Shown here: piece after piece, positions 12,110 through 24,189 of the stretch
Position numbering within the stretch: the stretch's first letter is position 1
Layout of the letters: each line of letters opens with the position of its first letter
DNA from: Trileptium ribeirensis
Lineage: Eukaryota > Nematoda > Enoplea > Enoplida > Thoracostomopsidae
Assembly (NCBI GenBank): GCA_030248225.1
Contig: JASANE010024978.1
Span: 24,530-88,529 of the forward strand
Direction: 5' to 3'
DNA length: 64,000 nt
The notes under the pieces: model-generated
The model's input: the letters and a program-made list of their open reading frames with translations, nothing else
What the model was told of the DNA's origin: nothing
The model's database searches: none
Translations under genes and position numbers: made by a program

Positions 12110-15100
12110 TGAAATACCTTGAGCTTTCGTTGTAACACGACACTCGAAAAGTCATGCAAGCTAGACCAGGATCACAAGAAGCATCTGTACTCGTACAATT
12201 ATTTAGACATATCGATAAATATATCTTGAAGGGTGGACATATCCAATGCCGTAACTATTATTATACATGATCTTTTCGCAACAGAAAATTATACGATAGT
12301 GCACAAAAATCAATAAAACTATTTTCCGACAAACAGCAATAAAATAATATTCTTTGGTCCTTAGGAAAGCTATGCCCGTCGTTTAGAATATTATGCCTAC
12401 ACATCAGCCTTTGACATCATTCACCTTCGTTCGTAACACGACACTCGAAAAGTCATGCAAGCTAGATCAGCATCACAAGAAGCATCTGTGTACAATTATT
12501 TAGACATATCGATAAATATATCTTGAAGGGTGGACATATCCAATGCCGTAACTATTATTATTATACATGATCTTTTCGCAACAGAAAATTATACGATAGT
12601 GCACAAAAATCAATAAAACTATTTTCGGACAAACAGTAATAAAATAATATTCTTTGGTCCTTAAGAAAGCTATGCCCGTCGTTTAAAATATAATGCCTAC
12701 ACATCAGTCTTTGACATCATTCACCTTCGTTCGTAACACGACACTCGAAAAGTCATGCAAGCTAGATCAGCATCACAAGAAGCATCTCTGTGCAATTATT
12801 TAGACATATCGATAAATATATCTTGAAGGGTGGACATATCCAATGCCGCAACTATTATTATTATACATGATCTTTTCGCAACAGAAAATTGTACGATAGT
12901 GCACAAAAATCAATAAAACTATTTTCGGACAAACAGTAATAAAATAATATTCTTTGGTCCTTAAGAAAGCTATGCCCGTCGTTTAAAATATTATGCCTAC
13001 ACATCAGTCTTTGACATCATTCACCTTGTTCGTAACACGACACTCGAAAAGTCATGCAAGCTAGATCAGCATCACAAGAAGCATCTCTGTACAATTATTT
13101 AGACATATCGATAAATATATCTTGAAGGGTGGACATATCCAATGCCGTAACTATTATTATTATACATGATCTTTTCGCAACAGAAAATTATACGATAGTG
13201 CACAAAAATCAATAAAACTATTTTCGAACAAACAGTAATAAAATAATATTCTTTGGTCCTTAAAAAAGCTATGCCCGTCGTTTAAAATATTATGCCTACA
13301 CATCAGTCTTTGACATCATTCACCTTCGTTCGTAACACGACACTCGAAAAGTCATGCAAGCTAGATCAGCATCACAAGAAGCATCTCTGTACAATTATTT
13401 AGACATATCGATAAATATATCTTGAAGGGTGGACATATCCAATGCCGTAACTATTATTATTATACATGATCTTTTCGCAACAGAAAATTATACGATAGTG
13501 CACAAAAATCAATAAAACTATTTTCGAACAAACAGTAATAAAATAATATTCTTTGGTCCTTAGGAAAGCTATGCCCGTCGTTTAGAATATTATGCCTACA
13601 CATCAGTCTTTGACATCATTCACCTTCGTTCGTAACACGACACTCGAAAAGTCATGCAAGCTAGATCAGCATCACAAGAAGCATCTCTGTACAATTATTT
13701 AGACATATCGATAAATATATCTTGAAGGGTGGACATATCCAATGCCGTAACTATTATTATTATACATGATCTTTTCGCAACAGAAAATTATACGATAGTG
13801 CACAAAAATCAATAAAACTATTTTCGGACAAACAGTAATAAAATAATATTCTTTGGTCCTTAGGAAAGCTATGCCCGTCGTTTAGAATATTATGCCTACA
13901 CATCAGTCTTTGACATCATTCACCTTCGTTCGTAACACGACACTCGAAAACTCATGCAAGCTAGATCAGCATCACAAGAAGCATCTCTGTACAATAATTT
14001 AGACATATCGATAAATATATCTTGAAGGGTGGACGTATGCAATGCCGTAACTATTATTATTATACATGATCTTTTCGCAACAGAAAATTATACGATAGTG
14101 CACAAAAATCAATAAAACTATTTTCGGACAAACAGTAATAAAATAATATTCTTTTGATTCCTTTAGAAAGCTATGCCCATAACTCAATATACCTACACAT
14201 CTCTTGACATCATTCACCTTCGTTGTCCTGCTGAACCCCCCCCCCGAAAGCTATGCCTATCGTTTAGAATATTATGCCTACACATCAGTCTTTGACATCA
14301 TTCACCTTCGTTCGTAACACGACACTCGAAAAGTCATGCTAGCTAGATCAGCATCACAAGAAGCATCTCTGTACAATTATTTAGACATATCGATAAATAT
14401 ATCTTGAAGGGTGGACATATCAAATGCCGTAACTATTATTATTATACATGATCTTTTCGCAACAGAAAATTATACGATAGTGCACAAAAATAAATAAAAC
14501 TATTTTCCGACAAACAGCAATAAAATAATATTCTTTGGTCCTTAGAAGACTATGCCCTCTTTAATATTATGCCTACACATCTCTCGCCCCCTTATCTAAC
14601 ACACACTCAAATCAGCAGCTACATCTCAAAGCATACTCTTACAATATTAGACATATCGATAAATATATCTGAGGTGACAGTATCCAATGCCGTAACTATT
14701 ATTATTATACATGGTATTTTCGCAACAGAAATATCATCGTGCACAAATTGAGGAGAACTATTTTCCGATTAACAGCATCTTGGCCTAAGAAGCTATGCCC
14801 GTCGTTTAGAATATTATGCCTACACATCAGTCTTTGACATCATTCACCTTCGTTCGTAACACGACACTCGAAAAGTCATGCAAGCTAGATCAGCATCACA
14901 AGAAGCATCTCTGTACAAAAAAAGAAAGAAAAAAAAAGAAGCCACGCTTATTTAGACATATCGATAAATATATCTTGAAGGGTGGACATATCCAATGCCG
15001 TAACTATTATTATTATACATGATCTTTTCGCAACAGAAAATTATACGATAGTGCACAAAAATCAATAAAACTATTTTCCGATTAACAGCAATAAAATAAT

Positions 15101-15490
15101 ATTCTTTGGTCCTTAAGAAAGCTATGCCCGTCGTTTAAAATATTATGCCTACACATCAGTCTTTGACATCATTCACCTTCGTTCGTAACACGACACTCGA
15201 AAAGTCATGCAAGCTAGATCAGCATCACAAGAAGCATCTCTGTACAATTATTTAGACATATCGATAAATATATCTTGAAGGGTGGACATATCCAATGCCG
15301 TAACTATTATTATTATACATGATCTTTTCGCAACAGAAAATTATACGATAGTGCACAAAAATCAATAAAACTATTTTCCGATTAACAGCAATAAAATAAT
15401 ATTCTTTGGTCCTTAAGAAAGCTATGTCTATTGTATAGAATATTATGCCTACACATCAGTCTTTGACATCATTCACCTTCGTTATGTTTT
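12110..15490. repeat. 300 bp satellite array, about 11 copies
   Basis: The anchor CGTAACACGACACTCGAAAA occurs at about 12432, 12732, 13030, 13331, 13631, 13931, 14312, 14853 and 15183, with a first variant near 12131. The normal spacing is 298-301 bp. Each unit includes AAGTCATGCAAGCTAGATCA, AGACATATCGATAAATATAT, ATCTTGAAGGGTGGACATAT, GATCTTTTCGCAACAGAAAA and GCCTACACATCAGTCTTTGA. Adjacent central copies (13331, 13631 and 13931) differ by very few bases, implying recent duplication or homogenisation. Irregular stretches lie at 14150-14280 (partial unit with a run of C) and 14555-14790 (a unit riddled with small deletions). The unit near 14853 carries an A/G-rich insertion at 14918-14948. No coding frame is conserved. 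Confidence 0.97.
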
Positions 15491-16150
15491 TCCCTTTTGT
15501 TCACCTTTGAATTCACCTTTGAACCAGGCGACATCCGATCGGTCGAATGACGTCACAGGGCCGCCTGAGGCACCGTGATATAGAAACACGGTTGGTACGG
15601 CGAATGAACTTATGTGCGGTTTCTTGTCATTATTCAAGTGGTATTGTACAGTGGAAGAATATTTTATTCGCAGAAAGCGACTGTACTGTTGTATGTACAC
15701 ATTCCGTATGACAACTCTCAGTGGTAGGACCTACCCAAACGTTCCATGAATTTTAAAAAAATAGAATATTTTGCCAAAACATTAGTAGGATAGCTAGCCA
15801 TCGTGTTTAAATCTATTCTCGCGTTTGGTGCAGGTATTGCGATTTTAATATTCTTGTCATATTTTGCAGTTCACATCTCAAAATCTTGAACACTGTGCGC
15901 TTTGCGTCTAGATTGTGTTGCGCAGACCAAGTAATGTTGCTCGCCACGAGATGATCTACTAATTGGACCGCTTATGTCAAACTCAGTGATTGTTGCAAAT
16001 TCTTAATTATCTAGTTTTGTCTCATTCATGGCATTCGTATATATGTACATACGTTTCCAGTGTGCTTTAGTATGTAATGTTATGAAGCGTAACGCTCGTT
16101 CAGCTTTACAAAAGAGGTCATTGTAAATTTTTATAGAAGACTATGATGCG
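15491..16150. other. No gene recognised
   Basis: Single-copy-looking DNA after the satellite. It holds a short GC-richer piece (15500-15600, with TTCACCTTTGAATTCACC duplicated locally) and a 72-codon minus-strand frame (15700-15482) with no recognised motif. Confidence 0.4.
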
Positions 16151-16680
16151 CTATCACAGTCGTCTAGTGTATGTTATCCGATCATGTGGTCGTTGTTCGG
16201 CTTAACCTCCCACTTCATCCAAATTATTGCAGGAAGGAGAAGTTACCCAAGGGTTTCGAGGAGATATCAGGTCTCGAGTTTCGTTGGGGTTTCCTGCTAC
16301 CTATTTACCACCAACTAATGAGAAAACAAGCAGAGGAGACTAAACAACAATAGGAGCCATCAGTGATTGGTGCTACTCCTCAAATCTCATTGGTTATATG
16401 ACCTCGTCATCGGATAAGGCATAATACTTTAGTATAGTCAAGTCTATTAAGAAAATTTTCCAGAAAGGAGTGACACTCTGTCATAGTGATGTACTGTACA
16501 GTATATGATGATGTGGTTGTTTCTTGGCTTACCCTCTCCCTAAGGATTTCATGGAGGGCACTCCTGAATTTTGTGCGAGGGTTACAACTACGGGGTCATC
16601 AATAATCAATTAGAATAGATAATCCAGAGCAGTCACTGCTGGTTCCTACTCCTGTTCTAATCTCATTGGTTATTGGCGAG
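16150..16680 (+). repeat. Diverged tandem duplication of about 0.3 kb
   Basis: Two blocks match in order. GATCATGTGGTCGTTGTTCG (16188) matches GATGATGTGGTTGTTTCTTG (about 16508), and TCTCATTGGTTATATG (about 16385) matches TCTCATTGGTTATTGG (about 16662). Both blocks end with a similar TGGTGCTACTCCT / TGGTTCCTACTCC stretch. The first copy contains a 60-codon open frame (16171-16353), which the second copy does not keep. This looks like an old dispersed repeat present twice; no family is recognised. Confidence 0.55.
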
Positions 16681-17934
16681 GCGATAATTGTAACAGTCCC
16701 CTAGAAAACCAGGAGGACGATTCCGATATACCTCAAACAACATGGCACACCTGAAATGCCTGGGCGGAGAGGGGTGAACTGACAAACGACCAAATCATCG
16801 CATAAAGGAAAATATATGAGTATGACAGAATGTCATACGTTTACAAAATTGGCCTTATGGACTCTTACCTGAAAACTTTTTATTTTCATGTCATTAGGAG
16901 GAGTTACATAATATTCCAGAATAGCTATTATGCCACTTTGCACAAATTTTATGGACAGCAATTTCCAATTACACCCAAAAATTTTAAGGCTCTTATACGA
17001 ACGTATATAGTTGTTATTTCGTAGTGTATATATGTACCAATATCATATAATCTTTTACCTAAATTTTGATTTGTTTCCTATTTATCTGTTCTTCGTGCTC
17101 CAGTAACCGTGGATAAAACAACTGCTTGTTAGAGTGCTACGATGTATTTTGTATTTATATAAGTTTACTGTATGGTTCACGAAATGTACATATATGGTTC
17201 AGAAAATGAGAAAATGTAGAAAAAGTGACGTTTGAGCCGGTTTCTTTACGATTTACAGCATTTTGCTCTAGAGTTTCTAGGCACTGCGATATTTATAATA
17301 TCAATATTTTTAGACTGAAGCTAATCTCTCTCTCTACGGTTCTGTACTTTCACTGCTAGATGAGGCACCTGTACTCACATCGCATTCCGCAAATAAAATT
17401 TTTCAACCTGTTTGATGGATTGATATAATTTTTTGTCGAGCTATTTTTGTGTGGCAGCCGCTGCTTAATATTGTGGGTCGATGGCAAGCTCCAAAAGTAC
17501 AGGCCACCAAATTATTTATGGCAATAACAATATTTTATTATCAACCAATATACGAAAATAAAATATTAAAATTTTCAACCGTCTGAAACTAATGCGAGCA
17601 GAGGTGATATATATCTTTGATGTACAGCTCTATTCAAAGCAAAGTTGTCGCTGTATGAAAGTTCAAACTAGTTTGCTTTTCAGTTGATAATCCGCAAGTT
17701 TGAGCCAAATATTAATATAATATCGGCTGTATTTGAGATCATTGCGCTGCGATACCCAATTATTATATGTATGTTCAATTTGAAATATTATTCTGGCTTG
17801 ATGTACGATATAAAGCACTGTTTTGCATGTCGTTAAGATATAATTAACTAAACATGTACTACAGGGGCAGTTTTGCTTCAAAATAACTTAAATTTTCGTC
17901 ATTAAATAACGATTTGGGAAATAACGGGATTTGG
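16681..17934. other. No gene recognised
   Basis: AT-rich spacer. The short frames (16830-17024 plus, 17881-17663 minus) have no recognisable motif. Confidence 0.4.
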
Positions 17935-18555
17935 AATCCCCGTACGAAATTTATTAAAACTAAGCTGTTTAATATAAAGCTAAATAACATATATACATAT
18001 ACATAAACAGCAAATCGTTGAAGATTTGGGCTCCACGGAAAATTATGATGATTGAGATCTTCTATAATGTCAAATTCATGAAAATCGTGGTGCTGAATGG
18101 TATTAAGTTGAATATACCTTTTGAAACAGAAATGTTTTCAGCTTAGATTTAAACTGTTTATGAGAGAGCTGGGAGACATAATACCCCAAGGAAGAGTGTT
18201 CTACCCTGCGGGTCCTGAAGATGATAGTCCACATTTATGAAACGGAACGGCTAGTAGTCGCCGGTCGAGGAGCCATTCAGAAGAACAAATCCTGATTTGA
18301 TCCGCAAGGCATGATGGTGAAAAGCCATGCTAGCAGCAGTATACCAAGCAGACGACTTTAAAAACAATTCGATAACGCATGGTTTGCCAATGTAGATCAA
18401 TCACTACGTCAGTGATGTGATCATAAAACACATTTCTATGCGTTTGTACGGCCCGAAGCATATAACACACTAATTAACTCGGTTTCATTGCGGCATATGA
18501 CATAATGAAATTGAAATAGAGTTACAGTAATCAGTCCAGGATATAACGAATTCTC
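17935..18555 (-). pseudogene. L2-like LINE: C-terminal domain and 3' end
   Basis: The minus strand gives the hallmark C-terminus of L2/CR1-type LINEs. It includes DHITDVVIDLHWQTMRYRIV, FKVVCLVYCC, HGFSPSCLADQIR and LLAVPFHKC. In another frame it includes VEHSSLGYYVSQLSHKQFKS followed by KLKTFLF. These correspond to the family blocks DHITPVLxxLHWLPVRxRI, the PSYLxD block and the final FKxxLKTxLF. Stops and at least two frameshifts break it. The 3' untranslated part runs down to about 17935 and ends in AT-rich sequence. This is contiguous with the reverse transcriptase above it (18555-19900). Confidence 0.85.
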
Positions 18556-19900
18556 TAATAATCGTTGACTTGTCGAGCCGTTGTCGACAGTATCTCTAGC
18601 TGCCACATTGGCGACCGGATGAGGGTAACGATGTGCAGAAAAAGCAACTCTATGATGCCCAGAAATTGAATTATTGGTACTGGCTTTGATATGTGTTCAT
18701 CGATTCTAATCGAATAGTTAGTAGCGAAATCATTCAGTGATTTTACGTTGTGTTTTTGACCGATTATGTTGTAGTTTGTTTTCTGAGGATTAAGTTTAAG
18801 CATACTATTGTTTAGCCACCAAGAGATTGTATTGACTGTTTTTTGTAATCTCGATAGGTGCGTTTCTGTATTAATGCCATCGAATGACGTCTATGCCTGT
18901 GTGACATCAGAGTACATAAATTTTTGCAGCCACTGTTCCTTACGAGGTCGGCAAATGTGGGCATGTAGATATGTAGATATGTGGGCATGTGTGATTTAAT
19001 ACGATGTCCTTGTCAATTCAAATTGCCTCCGACGTGCTGAGGAAATCTTTTACCCCAGTCGCACATATTGCCAAAGGCTGTTAAGAAAATATGACATCCA
19101 GAGTAGTGTTTTGCCGGTAACTCTGTAAAATGGTGCCGGAGGCGATGTAGCAATAATATGCGGTCGATGGTGTCAAAAGCTGCAGCCCGGTTTAGCAATA
19201 CCATAGCAGTAGCTCCGCCGCAATCTGAAACTGATCGAATGTCTCCGATGAAGCTGAGAAGCGCTATTTCGGTTGGGACAATATGTAAATTGCATTGATG
19301 GTAGTGGGACCAGTGTTCAAATGGTGAAGTAACTTTTTCGAGATCCATCGATCGAGCAATTATGACATTACAGATAGATTGCTAAGTAGCTTGTAATTCG
19401 TCAGGTTGCACGAATCCAGCGATGACTTCCTCAAAATTGGAGTGATGTAGGATGTCTTTTGCTTACTTGATCCGATTTCTCGGATGAAACACTCGTTTAT
19501 TAAAGGCGAAAACAACGGCGCTAAGACGTGTAAACATTATTTAAATTATACTCATTGGTAGAGGATCTAACATATATATAGTATTTGTTGCGTTGTCCAC
19601 GCAGTGTTTATGCAACAAGGTAGTAGTTCACAGGTTTGAAACGGCAAGTATTGGTCCAGAATCAACAGTAGACGGTATGTTGTCGCATTAGATCAAAAGA
19701 TGATGCAAGAATGCTGCTGCAGATATTATCAACTTTGTCGGGACAGACAACGTAGGCAGTGTATAGCGCGATTTTTGTAAAGCCGTTGAATTGTAGAAAA
19801 TTTGTTATGCCCACCGATGTTACGAAGACAATCTTGCCAAAAGGGGTTTAGTTTTGTTTGACAGACGTTATGATATGAGCTATTGCTTCTAAGATATTGT
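18555..19900 (-). pseudogene. L2-like LINE: reverse transcriptase domain
   Basis: Visible blocks on the minus strand, in order, start with DILHHSNFEEVIAGFVQPDE at about 19440, the counterpart of the VTPxLKK...NYRPISNLS region. At 19280-19140 are TEIALLSFIGDIRSVSDCGG and the catalytic-region block AAAFDTIDRILLLHRLRHHF (family SAAFDTVDHxxLLxRL). At 18800-18560 is LKLNPQKTNYNIIGQKHNV (family LxLNPxKTxxMxxG), followed by a decayed FLGIIID-like block. The catalytic YADD box was not located with certainty in the frame-shifted stretch 18810-19010. The enzyme would copy the element's RNA at the nicked target site. It is interrupted by stops and indels and is not functional. Confidence 0.85.
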
Positions 19901-20029
19901 TTCCGAGTAAAACTGTCGCAATTACGAAGCCAAAATTTCCCATGCTTTTATGATCTAAGAGCTTCTGCAGGTGGCATTCGACAACAAACCAAGGAGACTC
20001 AGGACGGGTTTGGTAATTATGGGACGAAT

Positions 20030-20870
20030 TTATCGGCTAATTTGAAAACAGAAGAGTAGAAAACGTATATGGCAGATTCAAACTAATAGTCATCAATTTC
20101 TCTGCATGATGCTGGTAGCAGCAGTTCAGCCAAAGAATTTCCTCGGTTGCTAACGTCGTTGTAGGTTTCCAGTTGCGGTGACTTATAGTCAGTAAATGTC
20201 GACCATCCTTGAATTGGGATGGGAACGAAAATAGGATTTCATGATCGGACACACAGGAAATACAGAGCACAGGTGTTATATCATGCGTCGTATTAACAAG
20301 CTCCAAACTATTGTCTGAACAGTGGTTGGGCTCGTTGATATGTTGTTATAGGAAACATGACAAGGATAATTCTTTAAAGCTGTTGGAGAAAGCATCGCTG
20401 CTATCATTAATATGTTTATTTAAATAGCCAGCATAAACTCATAGACTTGGATTTGCTAGAGAGAAATCGATTAGAGAAGAAAATCCGTTAAGAAACAATG
20501 TGCAGTTTTGGTCACTGTCATTTCACTGGTTTGACGTAAAAATTAGTGATAACAAAGCGTTGTTTTCTAACTCTGAATATATCCATGCCATGTTAAAACG
20601 TCATATGGTAGTCGGTCAAGGTTATTAACGCTTGGTAGATCAATGCGACACCGCCGCCGCTAGAACGCTTTCATCTTGGATATTCCTTGAAACTATTATT
20701 AAAAGAATGGATTCCATAAAAGCGAAACTATTTGGTCGCTGAGACCATGTTTCATTGGTAAGAAGAATGTTCAAATTGTTATGAGTAATGAAGAAATTAT
20801 AATTGCAATTTTGTTGAAAATAGATTGGGCGTTGAAGTTTATGCGGATAGTCACGGTCGTTGGTTGTTGT
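20030..20870 (-). pseudogene. L2-like LINE: apurinic-type endonuclease domain
   Basis: Near 20850 the minus strand reads INFNAQSIFNKIA, then ITHNNLNILLTNETW, matching the N-terminal NFNARSLxNKxxxL and TETWL blocks of LINE endonucleases. At 20240-20200 it reads SDHEILFSFPSQFKDG, matching the C-terminal SDH catalytic motif, followed by a linker to the reverse transcriptase (ISHRNWKPT). The endonuclease would nick target DNA to prime reverse transcription. Intervening sequence is frame-shifted, so several catalytic positions cannot be read. Position and orientation agree with the reverse transcriptase downstream. Confidence 0.8.
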
Positions 20871-20956
20871 CAGTGAAGTTACAAGTGGTGATCGTATGGA
20901 TTACTGATGGCCAAAGTAACTGTGTTCTTTGATAGACGATTTTGGACGATAGGGAT

Positions 20957-22070
20957 TTACTGCGTTGCTGGAAATTCGGTGGGAATTCTCAATTGCACGG
21001 TCTTTGCTGTTGGTACGACTGCTATCTCGAGGCTTGTTCTGATAGAAACATTATTCACGGATGACATCACGCTTCGGCCAACACTAGGATCGAGGGTTTT
21101 GACTGCATCAGATTTGTACACAGTTATTCTGCTGCTAGCAATCTCGGGATATATTTCCTGCAGAAACAACGAGACATTTGTAACTGATGTTTTGTGAAAG
21201 TAATGTGTGACAATATATAGTCAGCGGTTGTACAAGAGGACAGGTCTCGAACGTCAAATTTGACTTTTTGGACCGTGGTAAGGACGACAACTCTACTGAG
21301 AGTGGTATAATCTGCCGTTCCTTCCACGTGCTCTCGCTGTGGTGAATGTAGACGAATTGGCGCAACAGTTATTGAAGTGTTATGCGCAGGGCGGTCAGTA
21401 TTAGAATAAAGCGGCACAACGGCTAACCCGTCGTTTTCATATGCATGCATTACAGCAGTATCGGGAGCGGTATGATTGACGCTGTTTGCACCGCGGCCGG
21501 TGTTCATGGAATTTGCACTGCCGGCAATATGCCAGCAGTTGGCACCGATGGAACCAGTAGCGCTGATACAGAACTTTGTGCATGGTTAACTTTATGTGCG
21601 CATTCAACAGATGACGGGACAGCAGCAACTGCTATAGCTACAGCCTCTCGCAGCAAAACATCAAGAGACGTCTTCAGTGTATTTGCTATTTCTTCGATCG
21701 TAATCGATTATTCGCTAGCAGCATGTGATTGAACATCAGAACACACCTTAGCGCAACGCTGACATGGCTGATTAATGTACGGCAGAATTCCGGCTTAGTC
21801 GGACTTACGGAACTGGTCGGCAATCATTCGCACGAAGCTGACATATGAACGAGCTTCGCAACAACTGTACGAAACAGTGAGCTCCTGCTGGCCGAGGACG
21901 GCGGCGCACAATGAGCCAGTAGCTGAGCTGCAAGCAGGACGTATGAATTCGTCGTGATATTTTGGGTTGAAGCAGTTGTGAGCAATTTAGCGTCCATAGA
22001 CAATAAGAGCAATTTCACGTCTGGAGACAATAAAAGCAATTTAACATCTGGCGACAACATTTATTAACCG
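20957..22070 (-). pseudogene. L2-like LINE: ORF1 relic and 5' end
   Basis: Upstream of the endonuclease the minus strand holds several long open stretches, e.g. 21507-21124 (127 codons). It also shows a Cys-containing block CQRCAKVCSDVQSH near 21760, followed by EEIANTLKTSLDVLLREAVA. This layout (Cys-rich finger, helical stretch, then a conserved fold ending before the endonuclease) fits ORF1 proteins of CR1/L2-type LINEs, which bind the element RNA. The individual match is weak; the assignment rests mostly on position. A 27 bp triplication (AGCAATTT at 21981, 22008 and 22035) lies at the presumed 5' end. Confidence 0.5.
21980..22061. repeat. 27 bp minisatellite, 3 copies
   Basis: AGCAATTT followed by a variable GACAATAA-type end recurs exactly every 27 bp. 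It lies at the 5' limit of the LINE at 17935-22070 and may be part of its 5' untranslated region. Confidence 0.85.
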
Positions 22071-22713
22071 AAGTTATACAAATACTACTGACTGTACCGC
22101 AATCGAACGGTTACTGTACCGCAGTTGACCAGTTTGAAATATATACACTGAATGCAATTACGTTAAAATGAATGAAAAATTTCCTTACTTATTTTCTGAC
22201 ATCTTCGATTTATGTAAATACGCAAAAGTGTAAAATAAGAATATATTACTGTCAAAACCATTAAGACTGCTATACGCTTCAATTCCATTACATTTCCACC
22301 AATTTTAGCAGTTTACCTATCCAATCTTGTTCTTTCTCAATTAAAAACTTCTGTCGGGCACAATGTCTACTTAAGCCGAAACTTCTGACATCTGCTGGAA
22401 CTTATTATTCAGCCGAAACGTCATTCTATAACCGGGAAAAAGTGTCAATTCAAAACTGTCATCTTGCGAAATGGTTCATAAATGGTTTGCGTTTTCGTCG
22501 AATTATAAATACAAATGTCCAGCGAGTTTTTGCAAGCCCCTCCACAATCACCTGCGTCTATTTATTGTTGAACAACAATTAAGAATTCAGAGTATCTGCA
22601 TTCTATACACTGCGGAGTGAGATTATGTGATCGTATTTAAATTTGCCACGTGTTAAAACACTTAATATTTCTTAATTTAGTCAGGACTACATTGGTTGGT
22701 ACGAAACACATTC
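22071..22713. other. No gene recognised
   Basis: AT-rich spacer between the LINE 5' end and the hAT-like MITE. A TTGTTGAACAACAA palindrome lies at 22566-22579. I see nothing else here. Confidence 0.4.
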
Positions 22714-22873
22714 CCAGTTACCAGAGGCGCAGCAAGATGGGGTGCGCGGGGCGGCTACCCCACTTTTCGGCGAAAAATAGTATTTTCGCCTTGTGGCGCA
22801 CGCAATTTTTCCTTACCCCCCTCCCCACCCATCCCCTCATTTCCGAATGGCGTGCTGCGCCTCTGCCAGTAAC
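22714..22873. mobile_element. hAT-like MITE, 144 bp, with 8 bp target duplication
   Basis: The element spans 22722-22865. It begins CAGAGGCGCAGCA and ends TGCTGCGCCTCTG, a perfect 13 bp terminal inverted repeat. It is flanked by CCAGTTAC (22714-22721) and CCAGTAAC (22866-22873), an 8 bp duplication with one mismatch. The CAGxGGCG start and the 8 bp duplication are typical of hAT-family non-autonomous elements. The interior is C-rich and non-coding. Mobilisation would need a transposase from elsewhere. Confidence 0.8.
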
Positions 22874-23325
22874 TCAGCTAATTCAAAAATGCTAAAATTC
22901 TGGGTGAAATACAATGGATTATTATATAGCAGGTTCGATTAGTTATGACATGCAGCGATGACTTGTGCTGTATACAATGCTGTCAAGTTATTATTACGAA
23001 TATGATGTCAGATGTCATAAAGTATATATGCATTTTCACATACAAAATTAGAATGCGATTCACGATATGAATTATATGAAATAATAATAGCGGTGATAAT
23101 ATTGTATTAATAAAAATAGTTACAATAGTGCTACTGATAGTAAATTTTTTTACTTGAAATAGATACGAATTTTTAGCATGGTTCAAATATTTTCAGTAAC
23201 GCTCATTGATTTGAGTTCAGCTAATGAATAAACTTAGGTTTATTTTTGAAAATTCCTATTGCATACCATTAATGTATATTTCATTTTATATTTAGGTAGG
23301 TAACCTTGATATATATGTATATATA
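22874..23325. other. No gene recognised
   Basis: AT-rich spacer with a poly-T-rich minus-strand frame (23186-22983) encoding only hydrophobic low-complexity sequence. TATATATGTATATATA runs at 23310-23325. Confidence 0.4.
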
Positions 23326-23705
23326 GCATACATGCCGAATCAAGGGTTTACCAGGGGACCCCACTTCACCCCCCTCTCGATACCCCCGCCGCACCTCGCC
23401 CCCGCGGCCTCTAACCCCCAAACCTCAGACCCCCGAGACCTCGAGGCCCCAGCGAGGCGTCGGACCCCACGATGCCTGGGTCTGCCACCCTGAGTGCGCC
23501 TTCCTACCCCCACGAGGAATACTTTAGCAAATTTTAGGGTAAAGTTAGTAAAATTAACAAAAACGAGTCGTCGGGGGAGTTGGGTCTTCAACATTTTTCA
23601 GCACCCTCATTGCATACAGACCACCCCGGGGGGCTTGAAACCACCCCCGAGACATCCCGTCCCAGCCAGCCCCAGTTACCACCCCCCTAAGACCTCGGAG
23701 CGTCA
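23326..23705. repeat. C-rich dispersed repeat module beginning GCATACATGCCGAA
   Basis: Two very C-rich blocks (23340-23515 and 23620-23700) flank an AT-rich middle. The left edge, TAGCATACATGCCGAA, is repeated at 40807-40822, where it also opens a C-rich block. The open frames inside (23340-23594 minus, 23494-23715 plus) are Pro/Arg/Gly-rich by-products of composition. No terminal inverted repeat is certain. Confidence 0.5.
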
Positions 23706-23759
23706 GTGTGTATGATGTCCTTTGGCATTTACATATTTCGCGTTACGCTTTATTGTTAG

Positions 23760-24189
23760 AGTGTCAAACCTAGTTAATAACACTGCTCTGAAGGACGGTG
23801 TTGTGGCGTTGCTGTACGATCGAATGGAATGGAATGTAAGCAAACACTCTGTGGGAGTCAATGTTTTCGTACGACTGAGTGATACAAAAGTTACTAGGTT
23901 TGTCCCGAACGAACAGTTCAAAATAATTTATAACATCAATTCTCGATAACTCATGCAAAGCCTGAATTACTTAATGATAGGTTGTTTTGAAATTATTAAT
24001 CGAAAAACACATATCTATCAGCTTATACACAGGGACATAGTGACGTTACCTGCCGTGGTAGTAATCCTGATAGTTTCTCTTGTGTCTCTTTTTATAAGAA
24101 AGATTGCCAAAATAAATTGTATCCTTGCTGGAGAGATAAGTAAGGCATTTGTTAAAGTCATTTCTAGCAAATTATGCTACTTGGACTAA
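23760..24189 (+). CDS. Possible host exon(s), unidentified; includes a membrane-helix-like stretch
   Basis: After an acceptor-like TTTATTGTTAG (ending 23759) one plus-strand frame is open to 23949 (VSNLVNNTALKDGVVALLYD and onward). After a single TAA it is open again in the same frame to 24189. The second part contains LPAVVVILIVSLVSLFIRK, a plausible membrane-spanning helix followed by basic residues, then ends at a TAA. A second acceptor-like CATATCTATCAG ends at about 24020. No family is recognised. The run could be chance: open stretches of this size are not rare in 64 kb. It might be a terminal exon or a decayed coding piece. Confidence 0.25.

Noticed and set aside
12110..15490. CRISPR-like array of regularly spaced repeats
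   Set aside because: The whole 300 bp unit is repeated head to tail with no unique spacers, and the genome is eukaryotic, so this is a satellite.
21445..21732. Plus-strand 95-codon Ala/Thr-rich frame
   Set aside because: It is antisense to the LINE ORF1 relic, with no independent support.
23340..23715. Protein-coding exon in the GC-rich block (minus 84 codons, plus 73 codons)
   Set aside because: Both frames are Pro/Gly/Arg-rich products of C-rich repeat DNA, and the same type of block recurs at 40807.
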